From Channa striata (Eukaryota; Chordata; Actinopteri; Anabantiformes; Channidae): a stretch of 64,000 nucleotides of DNA. The DNA lies in contig CM065168.1 in the NCBI GenBank assembly GCA_033026295.1, forward strand, positions 24,963,306 through 25,027,305, in the 5' to 3' direction. Positions 39,181-52,424 of this stretch are shown in pieces (position 1 is the stretch's first letter; every line of letters begins with the position of its first letter). Below the pieces are notes generated by a model, which saw nothing but the letters and a program-made list of their open reading frames with translations, did not search any database and had not been told where the DNA came from. The position numbers and the translations under genes are program-made.

Positions 39181-41467
39181 GCAAAGCAGTGGGCTCCTGT
39201 TCATCTGTTCCATATTGTAGGAGTTTGGGAGTTGGTTTACGAGTGACAGCTGACTCAATCTGCACTTCACAGTAATCACAAGCTCAATCATGCTAAAATC
39301 GAGCATCGAGAAGGTAAATCGACAGCGGCTTCTTTCGCTTCCTGGGTCAGTGTGTGAGCTTGTGTATTTACATACACCGAATACGAAGAGCATGTGTGCG
39401 GGGATTTGTATCCTGGGAGAGGTGGGTGTAGCATGTGAGCTTTGCATTGCGTGTGATACAGAGGAAAGGTCCTGCTTGAGTTCACACTTTGGTGTTTGAA
39501 CAGAGTTGGTGGAATGTTTCACTAAACATTTGGATCACATGCACACTGACACAGAATGTGGACGGAGGCTTTATATGTAGGGCAGACGTCAAACAGTCAC
39601 GCTCCCTCTTTATACTGCTTTCTGAATGACTCTGACTTTACTCTCCATGGTTTATTTGGGCTACCACAATCGCACCATGTGTGTTTGTGTGTGTGTCCAG
39701 ATGGCTTCTCTGTGCTGGCATGACTTCATCCACATGCTAAACCTACACAGACATCACATCACATATCCAAGAGTCAGAGCTGCCTACACAATATGCAGCA
39801 CAGATGAACACAGATAGAAGAGACATTTATAAAGGGACCACACTGGGTGTGCTAACACAAACAGAAAGAATAGAAAGTGGTTGTGTGAGCTTGATTACAC
39901 TTTGTTTAGATCTTGTAGCCTTGGATTTTTAATGGCTCATTATGCTGCAGTGGAGAAAATAATCTCCAAAGTAGATAGTATATTTCTCTTACAGAAAATT
40001 GTGTGTGTTCCTTGAGAGTTTTCGTTGTTTTCAGCTTGTTCTTTGAGACACTGGATACTGCAGTAGTAGGTGTTTTACTAATACTGCATCAAATAATAAA
40101 AAATAGTGTTGCTGCATCACAGATGTACGCTTCTGCCAGCCAAATAAGTTGCAGTTTGCATGCATGTCTATTCACACGTATATTCTAATCAGTTCAATCA
40201 TCAGTCCAAGTGGACATTTGTGCCAGATTCTTGCAAGGTGTTTGAGATATTGCGTCGACAAGAATGTGACACGACATCACAGTAACGCTGACCTGTTTCC
40301 CAAAATCTTACCAGTTCGTCCTTGATTCCAATTGGATATTTAAGGCTTAAGGCTCAGATTGAGTTCTGAAACTCATTTTCCCAATTGATTGTTTTTTGGT
40401 CACCTCTCTGACCAAGGTCCTAATTGCCTGGTTGCTTTTGAAGGTCACCACAAGGAAAAGTCCTGGTGTTTCCAGACTTCTTCCATTTCACATTTTTAAG
40501 GCCACTGTGCTCCTTTTATTAAAGCCAGTTTAATTTTTTTTTCTGTGTGTCTGATAAATAAGTAAGTTTTGACCATCTAAGCCTGGAAGGGTCAGGACAA
40601 ACATTGGATGACCGGGTTGTCCACAATGCCAGTTCACCGGCTGCACGTGTGCCAAAAACAAAAAGTAAACTAGATGCTTCATCATACGTCAGAGATATTT
40701 AACATTTATTTCACAATCCTAAACACTGTTCATGTGAAGCTGTTTAAATGTTTTTATTCACTTTTTCTTTTTGTAGCTGCTGTCCAGATCTTCCAACACA
40801 TTTGGTAGTGAGTGTGGAATGTGTAACTTTCAGGCCTTTACTCTGATTTGCGTCCCACTGCAGTTTTATCTCACAGGCCTACAGATGGCCGTCAGGTTTA
40901 CATGCAGTGTAAATCTTGGCAACTCACTGAGTGTGCCTTTTCTAAACTTTGTCCAATTCTTTCAATTTGACACAGGTGGTTCTGGCTCAGGATCAATCTC
41001 AAAGATAATTTAACAGGATGCATTTTCTATAAACTGGAAAATATATATCATCGTGTCATTAGGGGTTTTAACTGTAGGTTAATAGGCAACATTTGCATCC
41101 ATTTAAATCCACTGTAATTTAAAACACCTGAAATCTCTGAAGGGTTCTGAATATTTTCTGAAGCAACTGATGATAAGAGATTAAGAGATATAAAGACAGC
41201 AGTGAAGCTGAGTTGACAGTGTTAGGTGAGAAACACTTTTTTGAGGAGTTTTTTTTTTTGAAAAGTTCAGGTTTGAAACAAATTATGACACAACAAGACC
41301 AGGATTTCCAGCTAGAAAATTTTCAACCTGAGTTATTCTATCAAAGGTGAATTTCTTTCATTTTGTAGCTGAGCAGTGTGTGACAGGTCCATCCTGCCAC
41401 CAAGTGTCCACTTTGAGTGTTACATGACATTTAGTATAAAATCTCACAAAAATATAGACACATAGAT
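37081..41467. other. Intergenic region, no gene recognised
   Basis: Contains an AT/TA-rich run (about 37195-37245) and a CA microsatellite (39145-39176). The longest open frame on the minus strand (38869-39522) crosses that microsatellite and looks spurious. No splice-consistent coding exon was found before the p3h1 3' end. Confidence 0.55.
39145..39176. repeat. (CA)n microsatellite
   Basis: About 16 CA units. Read on the minus strand it produces a Val-Cys stretch inside a spurious reading frame. Confidence 0.95.
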
Positions 41468-41490
41468 TTTATTACTTTGATTTTTTTATT
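41468..41490 (-). terminator. Poly(A) signals AATAAA (two), p3h1
   Basis: TTTATT at 41468-41473 and 41485-41490 gives AATAAA on the minus strand, about 285-305 nt past the p3h1 stop. Confidence 0.5.
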
Positions 41491-41773
41491 TGAGTTTTCT
41501 CAATTGAAAAAGTCTGCTTAGATCATAATATGACATCACAAATAATAAACACAGTTCAGATCAACAACTGAGATGAAAAAATGTCCCATCTATACAAAGT
41601 GTTAGATGCCAAATAAAAACGGCTACAGTGATTTGCGGCACATGGGCAGATTGTCTGTGACAGTATAATTTCCACCTTTCACACAGTTTTCATTCAACCT
41701 TTCACAGAGAAGACCATAAAATAGCAACAACAAAAAAACTGACATTGTGAAAACAGTCACAGCTTCTTTCTGG

Positions 41774-44700
41774 TCACAGCTCGTCCTTGCCATTTGAAGA
41801 GTCTGAGGCCAGTGTGCCATCAGCTTTAATTTTGGAGTCCTTCTCGGCAACAACTTTTACTTGTTTTTTCACAGCCAGTTTTGGGTCCTTTTTGTCCACC
41901 TCCTTGGCTTGTGTTTTCACTGTCTGTTTTCCATCTTTTTTAGCAGCAGGTTTGATTTTGTCTGTTGTCTTGGCTCCAGTTTTGGCCTTAGTGTCTGTTT
42001 TCTTAGTAATGGATTTTGTTTTCATTTTGTTGTTCAGAGTTTCACCTGGTGCATCCTGTTTCTGCTGTGCTGGTTTGTCATCTTTTATCTCCTGGTCAGC
42101 CTGAGCAGGAGGCTCTGGTTTTGGTGGCTGAGGCTCTGACGTGTCTGTTGTCTCTGTCTTGCTGAACTCGGCATTCACAGGTGTAGAAAACATCTTTAGC
42201 AAATCCTGAGCTTGGATTCTCTCCTACAGAGAGGAAAAACAAAAACAAAACATTTGAGAAAGGAACAGAACCAAATGTAGCCCAAATAACAGAAGGAAAA
42301 TATCAGAGACAAACACAAAATGTCTATTTATACTGAATTAGTTAGACTGGTGGAGACAGGATCTTTAACTTTTTTTCCCAGAATTTCTTCCAGTTCTATT
42401 CTGGCAGTCCAAAAAAAACATCACTTTCAGCAGGTGTGTCATTTGCAATGACCTAACCTAACCTCTAATGTTTTTATAAAGCAACAAAGCAATGAACAAG
42501 CTTTAGTCACAGTGCTGATACATCAACCAACCACAAGAGAGAAGGAGAGTGGACAAGTGGCTAGGAAAAAACTTTTTTTAAAGTCCCAAACCAGGGACTA
42601 AGCCTGCACCAGCCAGTCTAGTTATAGTTTGCATGCATGGGTGGCCAGAGTCATTCTAATCAGTTCAGATGTAATGAAATTCCTTCAGCATTTGTGTTAT
42701 ATTGAATGACACAAAAGCCCTGGCTTTCAGGTTCAAACAGGTTATTCTTGAGTGGGCAAAAGTGCCAAATTTGACAAAATTCACTCAAGGTGTTCCTAAG
42801 GCATTCACAATACTATCATGGCTACAAAGGCAAACCAAAGAGGGAGTCGCGGACAGACAGAGAAGAAAAAGAGGAGAGACAAGTAAAGATGAAACTCTTC
42901 ACTCTTCGGGTATAATCCAAACCTTTTCCTCGTGAGCAGGGTCCAACGTGAACCACAGTGCTACAGCACACCTCTGACCCTTGCTGACAGCTCTGACACC
43001 ATGGGGGTTTTCTTTTCCTGCTCCAAACCCAACTACACGGCCACACCGTGGACGAATCTCAGCCTGGATAGGTCCAGAAACAAAGAACGCTTGATATAAA
43101 ACTATTGAATAGTGGTAATGCATAGTTACACAAATTATTAAGTATTGAAAAGTGATATTAAAAACAAATTGTGGACGTATGTACCGTCACTGTTTTAGCA
43201 TCCAGCTCAGTGAAGATGAAATCTCCTCCTTCAAAGTCATCATTTAGATAAAGGATAGCACTGCAGGTTTGGGTAAATATGAGGGTGTTATGTGACTGTT
43301 CATTAGCAAGGATAAACAAAAAATGAAAACTTAAGAATTTCTTGTGTGTTTGTGTGTGCACACACACCTGTAGTCTCTGTGTGTATATGCAGGAGGTTCC
43401 TTTATGCACTCATTGAGCTCAGAGACCAGGAGACAGTTGTCGACATGAACAGGGTGACTGAGGTCCTCTCGGTCCTCCTGCTTTTCTGGAGAACAGCACA
43501 GACAGAGAAGGAACATTTCAGCCACTCGTAAAACCATCCACTTCATCGTTGTGTAATAAATAGGATTTCTTAACACTGAACTACTCTATATAGTTTTATA
43601 TAGACTTAAAAGCTGTTTTTCAGAAATGTGATATCCAGCAGAAGACGACACATGTAACACACAGCAAACACTGTCGGAGTCAGAGGTGTTCTAATGGGTG
43701 AAACTCATAGCAAACGTATGCTGCAGAAAACAGTGTTGTGTTTACAGCACATTATCTGAAGTGTTAAGGTGGTTGTTATTTACTAGTTGGTCCCTATCCA
43801 GTCAGCTGGTATAGAAAGTGCGAACACAGTTGATCTAATTTTTACTGTGGGTGAAACGCTTTCAACTCACAGTCAAAATAACATATGCACATTATCCTGA
43901 TCTGTAAAGAGAAGAATCTCACTAACAACTTAATAATCCAGGATTTTAATCATGCAACATGCAAAGCAATGCATGTGATTTTTTTTAGAAGTCACGGATA
44001 ATTAAATCTTAATTTAAGTTCGACATCAATAAAAGACTAGAATTAGCACGTTGCAGTTGTCTGCCTCCTTCAACCAGTCAAGCTGCAGCTTAGGGGCATG
44101 ATACTGTACAGCAAGCAAAAATTCTGCCATCAACCAGCATCATTTCGTTCATGAGTATCTGTCAGCCTAGTTTTTGTAATGTGTCCTGCACAGTTTGCAT
44201 CAGTCAGAGCCCCATAATTGGGGGTCAGGAACAATCACTCTGATAGGTTGTTCAGCCTAGTTAATGTGTGCATGAGAAGACACCAAGGCATTTAGTTCAA
44301 TTTGTGACTTCAAACAGACCCATTCCCAATTACAAGTAGGCATAAACCATTTGTGGTGAGCGAGAGTGGTATGACAATGGTAAGCTAATGCTGCTTTGTT
44401 TATTGTTTGTACATATACGGTGCAAGGTTATCGGGTTTTAGTTCCTCTCGCTCAAGTGCAGAATGTGTAGCGCTACATGCTCATCTGCTATCCTCAATTT
44501 TTAAATGCCTTTTTTGCACAGTTAACAATGCTCTCTTGTTTTTTTTCTTTGCCTGTTTATCTGGTTTAAGTTAAACTAAAAATGTACATTGTTCTGTGCA
44601 GATTCTTTGTTCTGCGTCTATGGCTGCTAAAACACAAGATTTTCCCCACTGTGGGATCAATAAAGTCTTATCTTATCTGATCTTTGCTGTGTGTTCAGGT

Positions 44701-47700
44701 AACAATCGATGGCCTGGACAAACGAGCTGAAGCAGCAGCTGGTTCCTTGACTAGAGCTTGGTGTGTCACAGCACTTACATTTAAGTTCTAATCATTTCAT
44801 CCATAAGCCAAATTGAACTATTGTTGCATAAGACATGTATGGGCGAATACAATTAGGGAAACATTGCATATATTTTTTGTTGTTGCTGTTGTAACAAAAA
44901 GACGTTGCTGAAATAAGAAGACATTTAAATGTACATTCTTATGGTGAAAAACAGTCCCCAAGTCTGCAAGATGATGGATGTGATGATCAAATGGGCCAAA
45001 GGAGAAGGCAAATCTATATATATCCTTACTCGGCAAAGAAAAAAAACTGGGATAGGAATTGTGTCCACAGCACTATATTGTCCTTGTCTGACTTACCATC
45101 GATGGCGGAACGACAGACCAGGTGGGAGTAGGAGAAGTAGAGCGGAATGTCCAGGAGGAAGTACGACTCTAGCACCTTTCTCACCTTCTCACTCAAGTCG
45201 AAGAACAGACGAGCACTCTTCAGCGGAACCTTCCCCTCCTGTCCAAGCTGTGGGAGGTAGAAACATTTTTTGCAGAAAACCAAAATTAGTCTTAGTCTTT
45301 AATCGTGACCACTTTCATTAAAAGTGATACATGACTGAGGTTATGTTTAATGCTTTAGCTGTTGCAGACCTTGACAGCCTTCAGGACGGTCACTCCCTGA
45401 AATGTCTCACTGGGGGAGTGGGGGGAAGGGCGCCCCCTGTAGCCATCACCTTTCAGTGCAGCTGCCTATGAAATATTCACAACATGTTGACATGATGTTT
45501 GCACACGATGGAAAACACACATGACACACAACAGTCCTTTTAGGGCTGGGCCCAGCATAGCAGAGAAGGGGGAGAAAGGGCTCATAGGACTGAGTTCAGG
45601 TTTGGTGGTAGCACAAGGATGATTCGTGAAATCTGTAGATGTAGCTTTTCAGTAAATGACAAAAACTTTTTAGATGACTCACATTGGAGAGGCGGTGCAG
45701 CTCCCTGCACTCATCATCACTAATCACTCCATCTAGCAGCACCCGCTGGGTGCCATTCAGCTGCTTGGACGTCATGGTCACCTTGATGTCCTCATGCAAC
45801 AAAGTGCCGTCTAGATAAAAGAGGTCACAGGATCATGTTAAGTAAAAGTTGTACTTTCATTATTAGAAATGTGAATGAGTTTTAAACATTTATTAATTAC
45901 TGATTTTACTGTGATTAATTGACCAACCCGAATTTAAATGCAACCTGTCTCAGGAAAACTGGCCATGGCCTACCCTGGCCTCAATAAACATGAGCAAATT
46001 CATGACTTAGTAATTTATACTGCAAATGCAACACTAGTGTGCCGCTATTGTTAGGACAACTCAAAAACATGAAATGTGATTGAGCTGCGTTCAGAGCTCT
46101 GTTAGATCCTATGAGGGCACATCGACTAACACACCTGCGTGATGACCACAAATATGGAGAGCTTTGGTCACACAAGGGCATTTGAACATTGTGTACCATT
46201 TACCCTGGATCAGGTTTCCCCAGATTGGGTCACTCTTTTAGAAAATGAATGTGCATGTCAGGTTCAGGTTCATCTTTTATGGGTCTGCCGTTGAACCCAT
46301 TAAGACATCCAATAAAAGCTATAAGTCAATATTTTACAACCCTTGAAAACATTATTTACAATATGAGAGCCTCTCCACTTTTACATTGAGCCAGCAACTA
46401 AGAAAGAACAGCCAGTTTAAATTATGAGAATCCAGAACAACTCTCTTGTTTTAGATGATGTAATCTGCATTAATTTTCTCAGCACTATTTTTAAAGCTGG
46501 TAAGCTGCTTAATATTAAAATGTATTACATCAATTTTCCTGGTCATATTTTTTAACTAGTCCCATTAAAGAATGAATTAAGAGGCTATTTTGAACGACGG
46601 CATCAATATCTTTGGTTGACATCAGATAACTTGAGAATTTTACCTTCCTGTGGCACTATCATCTTAGCCATGTCTGACGAATCCTTTTTTTTCTCCTCAA
46701 CGAGAGTTTCAATCTCTTTCATTAGATTTCCTATTTCCTCTGTGATCCTTGCTGCAGTCTCCCTGTCAGCTCTGAGAAACACAGGGAAGTAAAGTGTCCA
46801 TAACATCCCTTTAACCGTAAATTCATACTTCAAAATTATTTTTGTGACAGTAATGTGAATCTCACTTCTGCTTGTCTCTTAATTTCTTAGGCATGACATC
46901 TTCAGGAGTCCATGTGTCCTGAAAATAAATAAAAGAAGAGTTTTATGTCATAATAATATTTCAACATGAATCAAATGAGCAACGTTTTTTAGTTAACAAA
47001 TCGTTGCTTTACTTACTGGATCAACAAAGGTGATTCCAAAGGCTTCGAATCCAAAATAGAGCAGCTCTTTCTCCAATAGAGACTGCTGAATGTACTGCCT
47101 CACCACCTGGGATCAAGAAAATCTGTTCTTAAAAACTGCATGTTTTGCATGTTTAAATATCATAAATGCATACAGAGACAAGAGGGCAAATACCTCAATC
47201 AATAGGACCCATCGTTATACTGAGGTTGTGATCAGGTTTTAGAAATATAGAAATCTTGCTTATTAGACTGGGTAACAGTTCATTTACATAAAAATATGAC
47301 TAAACCAGGCAAAAATAATCTGGTCGGGTTAAGACAATTCAATTCAATTCAACTTTATTTATATAGCGCCAATTTACATCTCAAAGGTCATCTCAAGGCA
47401 CTTTACATAATAAAGTCAAGACTATACAAACATTTAGAGAAAACCCAACAAATCCCCCTTGAGCAGCTATAGGCAACAGTGGAGAGGAAAAAACTCCCTT
47501 TAACGGAAGAAACCTCCAGTAGAACCAGGCTCAGACATGAGCCAGACCAGACATGAATTAAAATATGCCTATTGGGTTCAAGTTGGGTTCATCCAACACA
47601 CCCTTGGGTTCAGGTAAGGTTTATATACGAATATGTGGCCTGACCCAAGTCCTCAGCTTGAATGGGTGTCTTTTTAATACCATAATCTGTCTGAGGTGCA

Positions 47701-50700
47701 CTAACTCAGGAGTAGTAACATGCTTCCTGTGAACTTGAGCCTTAGAAATGACTAGATCTACATAAAAAGGGAATGGTAGAACTTGAATGCTTTGAAGTTT
47801 GCAGCACTGGAAGTTCGCATCTCCAATTTGGGCAATTTTTCCACTAGTACTTTGAATTATTACAGAACATAAAGTGTGACAGAAAAAAAATCTGATCTCA
47901 CATTTTTTTCATTTACAAATTCTTTATAAATTCATAAAAATCGCTGAATTACTAAATTATAAACAAGTATAGGCTATAAACAACTGCACAATGCAGACTA
48001 GTGAGCAGAGTTTCTGCATTCAGAACCTCTGTAATTTAGCATTTCCAGTTACCTTGTTAACCATTATTATTGAACTAAGAATGACCCAGAATGCTAAATG
48101 TATATAATCACATTCACATATTTTTCCTAGGGTGCAGACACCTTGTTTGTGTCTCACCACTCCCTGCAAATGCAGCTTTTCAAAGCTTTCCATTGATTTC
48201 CAAAGGGTGGAGCCAGAACCTCAGCGTGATGAGAAATAATCACTCAGTCATTAGTACTGATCAACAATCCTATTAACCTAATATAAATACTATACAGGGT
48301 GCCGCTTGGTGCCTGGGGCAGTAAAATTGTGCTTTTCAAATTTGACTGCTAATGGTGGCAGTTTTTCTTCTAGTCCATGTTGTACAGGCTGATTTACCTA
48401 TGATTGTTATGGATGAAGATAACATACTAGTAAAAATAGCAGTACCTATAGTAGGGTTCTTTAATAAACTCTCTATTACAAAAGTGTATGTGCAGACCCA
48501 CTTTACCTGTCTGGCTGATATGGTTTCTGCCTTGTCTTCGCCCAGCACTGCAGAATAATAAGCCAGGTTCTGGTTCATCACCTCATCATCAGGGTGGAAC
48601 AACAGGAAGGTCTTAGCACATTCTATGGCCTGCTCGTATTTCTCACCTGGAGAGAAGGGGGAAATCATGAAGGGTTGTAACGTCTTAAATTTTATTCCAC
48701 ATAAATACAAATATTTGTGTTAGTTAATGGGGATAAAACTGGGTTTCATTAGATTTAATTTAATAACTAATTAAATTGGTTATTGCAGTTTGGATTTTCA
48801 TGCATGCTTACTAAAAACGAGGCTTTAACAATTGGACACAATGTACAGACCAGATGCATAGGACAAAGTGTTTATGGTGCTTAACTAGGGATTGGTCCCA
48901 AAGGTCTTTTTTTTTCCAGGTTTGGTTCCCAGTTAATATCAACTTCAATCCTATTAGCACAGGTAGCAGCTTTTTTTTTGTTAGTTAGTGCTGTCTGTCA
49001 ATATACGTCACTATGTTTTACACTTGAACAATCACAACAGAGCGTCAGCTATTAACTAGAGAAATGCTCAAAATGTTTGGGTGATGTTAATAAAAGGGGC
49101 CAATTTTTTTAAATTTCACATAGATATTGATGCAAATTAATTATGCCTAAATAAGTATTTCTACATTAAGGCATCCAATATTTGGATCTGCTGTGGTGGT
49201 TTGTAAAAAATAAGACGGTTAGGGTTAGTCAGCTAGCTCTTATTTAAGAGTTTATATTGTAGTTATTTATAACTTTAGTTAGTAAAGCTGCAATATGCAG
49301 CATAAGAGACTTGACATGAATCCAGACCTCCCTCTCCTCAACTCTGCTATTTACATCCCTTTAGATAATCAGTATAGATTTGGTCATAAATAAGAATAAA
49401 TCAAATCTTACTTATATCACTTAAGTTACATTTTCCTTATCTACACTGGGTGGCTTTAATCTTTTTTATGCACATTTAAGCTATGCAAGTGAAATGAAGA
49501 AAGAAATCAAATATGAAAAAGGTGTTTCAGACTCACTATTATAATAAGAGAACTGCAGGTAGTTGAAATGTGAGGGGAGGAAGTCTTCAAAGGGCTTGTT
49601 TCCACCAGGTGTAGAAGCCAACTCCACAGAACAGTGCTGCTTACAGTTCAGGACCTGCATGTAGTGGTCTGGCACCACACATATTTAATTTTGTTACTAG
49701 ATTCTTGACTTTCATACGAAAGTCACAAATAAATGCAAGAACGAAGCGTCATACCTGTCATGGTCTGGAACAGATCTGCATGGTACTCCATGTAGTTGTA
49801 TCCGTCGTAGTTGTAGGCTCCCTCGCACAGAGCTCTGCACTCCTTATCGGCTTTAAAATACTCATCTACTGCCACGTCAAAGTGTTCAGCCGCCAGATCG
49901 AATGAGTCTTTGCTGTAGTAATTCTTCCCCAGTAGGAACTCTGTCTGAGGACAGTGTGTGTGTGTATTGTTACAAGAGCTGCGTGATATAAAAAGCTCTT
50001 TTTAAGGTAACAGTCAGTACTATTTGACATGTTATTAACTCTAGCAGCACTAATACCCTTGACGGTAACAGAACAAACGTGTCTGAGATATGTTGATATG
50101 CTTATGGAGAAAGGACATAAAAACTGTTCTGTACTATTTTTCATGGCCACCACACCCCAGGATCAGAAAACTAGCTGAAAACTTTGCGTTGCTGGTCAAC
50201 TGCTGCAACCTCTGGCAAATGGCAAAGTGTAAACAGATGAATAAATTGAAATTCATAAAACACTAAAATGTGAATTATAATCAACAAGTCAGTCAAGAAA
50301 CCTGTTCTACACAGAAGGTTGAAAATTAAGAGGTCAACAAATTCACCATATGTAATCTAGCTTCCAAATCTTTGAAGTCCTCCTCCTGTACTCCTGCCAT
50401 CATCCTGTAATATTCCAGGTTCTGCCTCATCTCGACATGATCTGGGTTTGCCAGGAAGAATGTGTTGGCAGCTGCCACGGCTTTGTCCAGCTTATTGATC
50501 TGAAAAAACAAACAAACAAAAAAAACAACAAGTGTTCAGTACATTTAATTATCAATCAGTCTGATAATCACATGAAAAAAATTCTCTCTCTTCAAATTTT
50601 CTATTTGATTCTTATTTGGTTTTTCACTTCTGTGCAGTAAATGTGTAATGTTTCTAGTTCTATGTGCCTCCCAGTCAGTCACTTCAGAGCATTTGAGAAA

Positions 50701-51904
50701 GCTTTACACACAGCACTGATTTATTTTAACATGTTACCTAGTCGTTATCTAATTAATTTTATATGTATCCTACAGTGTCAGTCCTTTATTTAAAACAGTG
50801 TGTTTGGTTTCAGTAAGCTGACATTAAAGGGCCATACTGAGCTCTAAAGATGACCCGCAGATACTGTGACCACCATCACAGGGATGCAGAACACTTAATG
50901 AACAGGATTTAAGATGTTACACTGTCAAAGTTAAGACCTAGAGAAAAAAAGAGCTCAAAATAAGAGTTTGTAGATGTAATATGGAACTGCTTTCAGTGGG
51001 GACATTATAATGGGAACTGTTAGGAAATGCACAGTACTCTTTGTTGTGGAAAAGGCTACAGCTATTTTCATCATGCTGCTGCTTTCAATTTCCTTCTGAG
51101 AGTCGTACTTTCCAGACTTTCCAGAGAAGCGTGCGAAAGAAAACTGTCTGTTGGACTGTTAAATGTCTAATTTGTTTATTTGTTAAATCTTCAATTTGTG
51201 TCTTGAGACTTCCTGTAAACAGCCTCCCTTTTTATTTTACTTTGTCGTACTTTGTCTTAGACAGCCGTGAGTTCATCAGGAGCATTTGAAAGCAGCAAAC
51301 TTCTAGTTTACGTCCTAACGTCAGATTCCAGAAAAGCTGACTCCACCTTAAGACGTGGCACGGAGGTCTTGGTTTTGGGGGGTTGGGGCATAAGCTAAAT
51401 TTTACTGACTGAGTTTGCCCCTCTGGCCCTACAGTAGCTGCTGGTGGATCTCACCTTAAAGTAGGCGACTTGTAAATAGTTATACGGGGTCCTCTTCTTG
51501 AACTCCAGCTCCACTTCTTCTGTCACTTTGTGCAGAGTCGGCCAGCCGAGCTTCTCGGTCTCGCAGGAGTTCACACAGTCTGCCCGTTTCAGGATTTTAT
51601 GGAAGAAGCCCAGGTCCTCCACAGACCCGGCCCCAGGTATGGGAGCGCCTAGACCGAGCAGAGGCTCGCCGAAGGCGGTGTGGTTGGCGCAGCTCTGCCG
51701 GCACTGAGCCCTCACCGTGCGGACTGTAGCTTTGTTCCTGAGCGCCTTCTCCATGTTCAGGATGACCGTCAGCCAGTCCCCTTTATAGTAGGCTTCCACT
51801 GCGGTGTCGAACAGGAAGTCATAGGGCTCCAAAACCACCTGGCTGTCCGACGTGGACAGAGGTACAATAAGACACAAAGCTATAAGAGCATAACGGAACT
51901 CCAT
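41774..51904 (-). CDS. p3h1: Prolyl 3-hydroxylase 1 (leprecan), ER collagen-modifying enzyme
   Basis: Fifteen exons with matching phases: 51455-51904, 50347-50499, 49755-49944, 49537-49668, 48507-48646, 47017-47106, 46866-46918, 46644-46771, 45683-45810, 45370-45465, 45097-45247, 43368-43485, 43185-43260, 42923-43063 and 41774-42223. The product is 831 residues (human 736). P3H1 3-hydroxylates specific prolines of fibrillar collagen chains in the ER, using Fe(II), 2-oxoglutarate and O2, in a complex with CRTAP and cyclophilin B. Visible features: signal peptide MEFRYALIALCLIVPLSTS; four CXXXC motifs (CRQSC, CVNSC, CRALC, CKQHC) in the TPR-like N-terminal half; dioxygenase residues H584, D586 (HVD), H656 and R666; C-terminal KDEL for ER retention. 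The start is the ATG that begins the signal peptide; the frame continues upstream without another ATG. The last exon encodes a lysine-rich low-complexity tail of over 100 residues, much longer than the human one. The next gene upstream, a C1orf50 homolog, points the other way 8.3 kb off. Confidence 0.97.
44600..44682 (+). mobile_element. LINE 3'-end fragment with (TTATC)n tail
   Basis: Ends in CCCACTGTGGGATCAATAAAG followed by TCTTATCTTATCT, the tail typical of a fish L2/Rex1-like LINE. The larger minus-strand copy at 52425-53270 has the same tail in opposite orientation. It lies in a p3h1 intron, between exons 45097-45247 and 43368-43485. Confidence 0.6.
47336..47565. repeat. Dispersed fish repeat, (TTCAA)n head
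   Basis: Begins with AATTCAATTCAACTTTATTT and ATAGCGCC, passes CATCTCAAGGCACTTTACAT, and contains GAGGAAAAAACTCCCTTTAA and AAACCTCCAG...AACCAGGCTCAG. This is a very common spiny-rayed fish repeat, probably the 3' part of a LINE in reverse orientation. It lies in the p3h1 intron between exons 48507-48646 and 47017-47106. A partial palindromic relative is at 32285-32502. Confidence 0.7.
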
Positions 51905-52200
51905 GATGCTAAATGTGAGGGCTCTGCAGCGGGACACGACCCGGACCTGACACTACAGGCGCCGGCTGAGCAGAGGTGGGATGGAACGTACCGCCGCCTT
52001 CCACACGACGCTGAAGTTGGCGTAGGATGGGGGAGTTTAAGGGGGAACTAAGGGGAAGCTCTGCTACGTCACAGAGCACAGATTTCCCTTTGACGTTCCC
52101 TTAAAGTTTCCCTTAAACTGCTGAATCTGAAGCTACGAGTTTGATGCCAACTTCAGCATCGTAGTCCACGAAGACCCTCCTTCATCCTCCACAGACTCAT
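51905..52200 (-). promoter_or_regulatory. p3h1 promoter / 5' UTR with fold-back sequence
   Basis: This is the GC-richer stretch just upstream of the p3h1 start. It holds an imperfect inverted repeat: arms 52006-52023 and 52144-52161 pair at 16 of 18 positions, including the perfect 12-mer GCTGAAGTTGGC. Inner arms rich in GTTTAAGGG also pair. A TACGTCA (CRE/ATF-like) site lies in the loop region near 52065. The transcription start is not known. Confidence 0.45.
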
Positions 52201-52424
52201 AGGATTTAGAAATCCCCTGACAAACACTGAGGGCCTTCAGTGTTAGAGTAGAAAAGACTGACGTTGGTGCAAAATACAATGTTTAAATAGAATTGACAGA
52301 CTTAATGTCCTGGAAAATAAATAATTTTCCTCACTTGCTCAAAGGCCAAGTTGTTTGTTTGCATTGGGATTCCAAAAGATTCCCCTGTAGAATAAAGTTT
52401 TAGTTACAAAGTATGGAAGTTCAT

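Noticed and set aside
38869..39522. 217-codon open frame on the minus strand
   Set aside because: It runs through the CA microsatellite (giving a Val-Cys repeat), has no family motif, no Kozak-like start context and no splice support.
41787..42139. Plus-strand open frames of 92-105 codons
   Set aside because: They are the reverse-strand shadow of the lysine-rich last exon of p3h1.
51498..52051. Plus-strand open frames opposite p3h1 exon 1
   Set aside because: They are antisense shadows of a GC-rich coding exon, with no independent motif.
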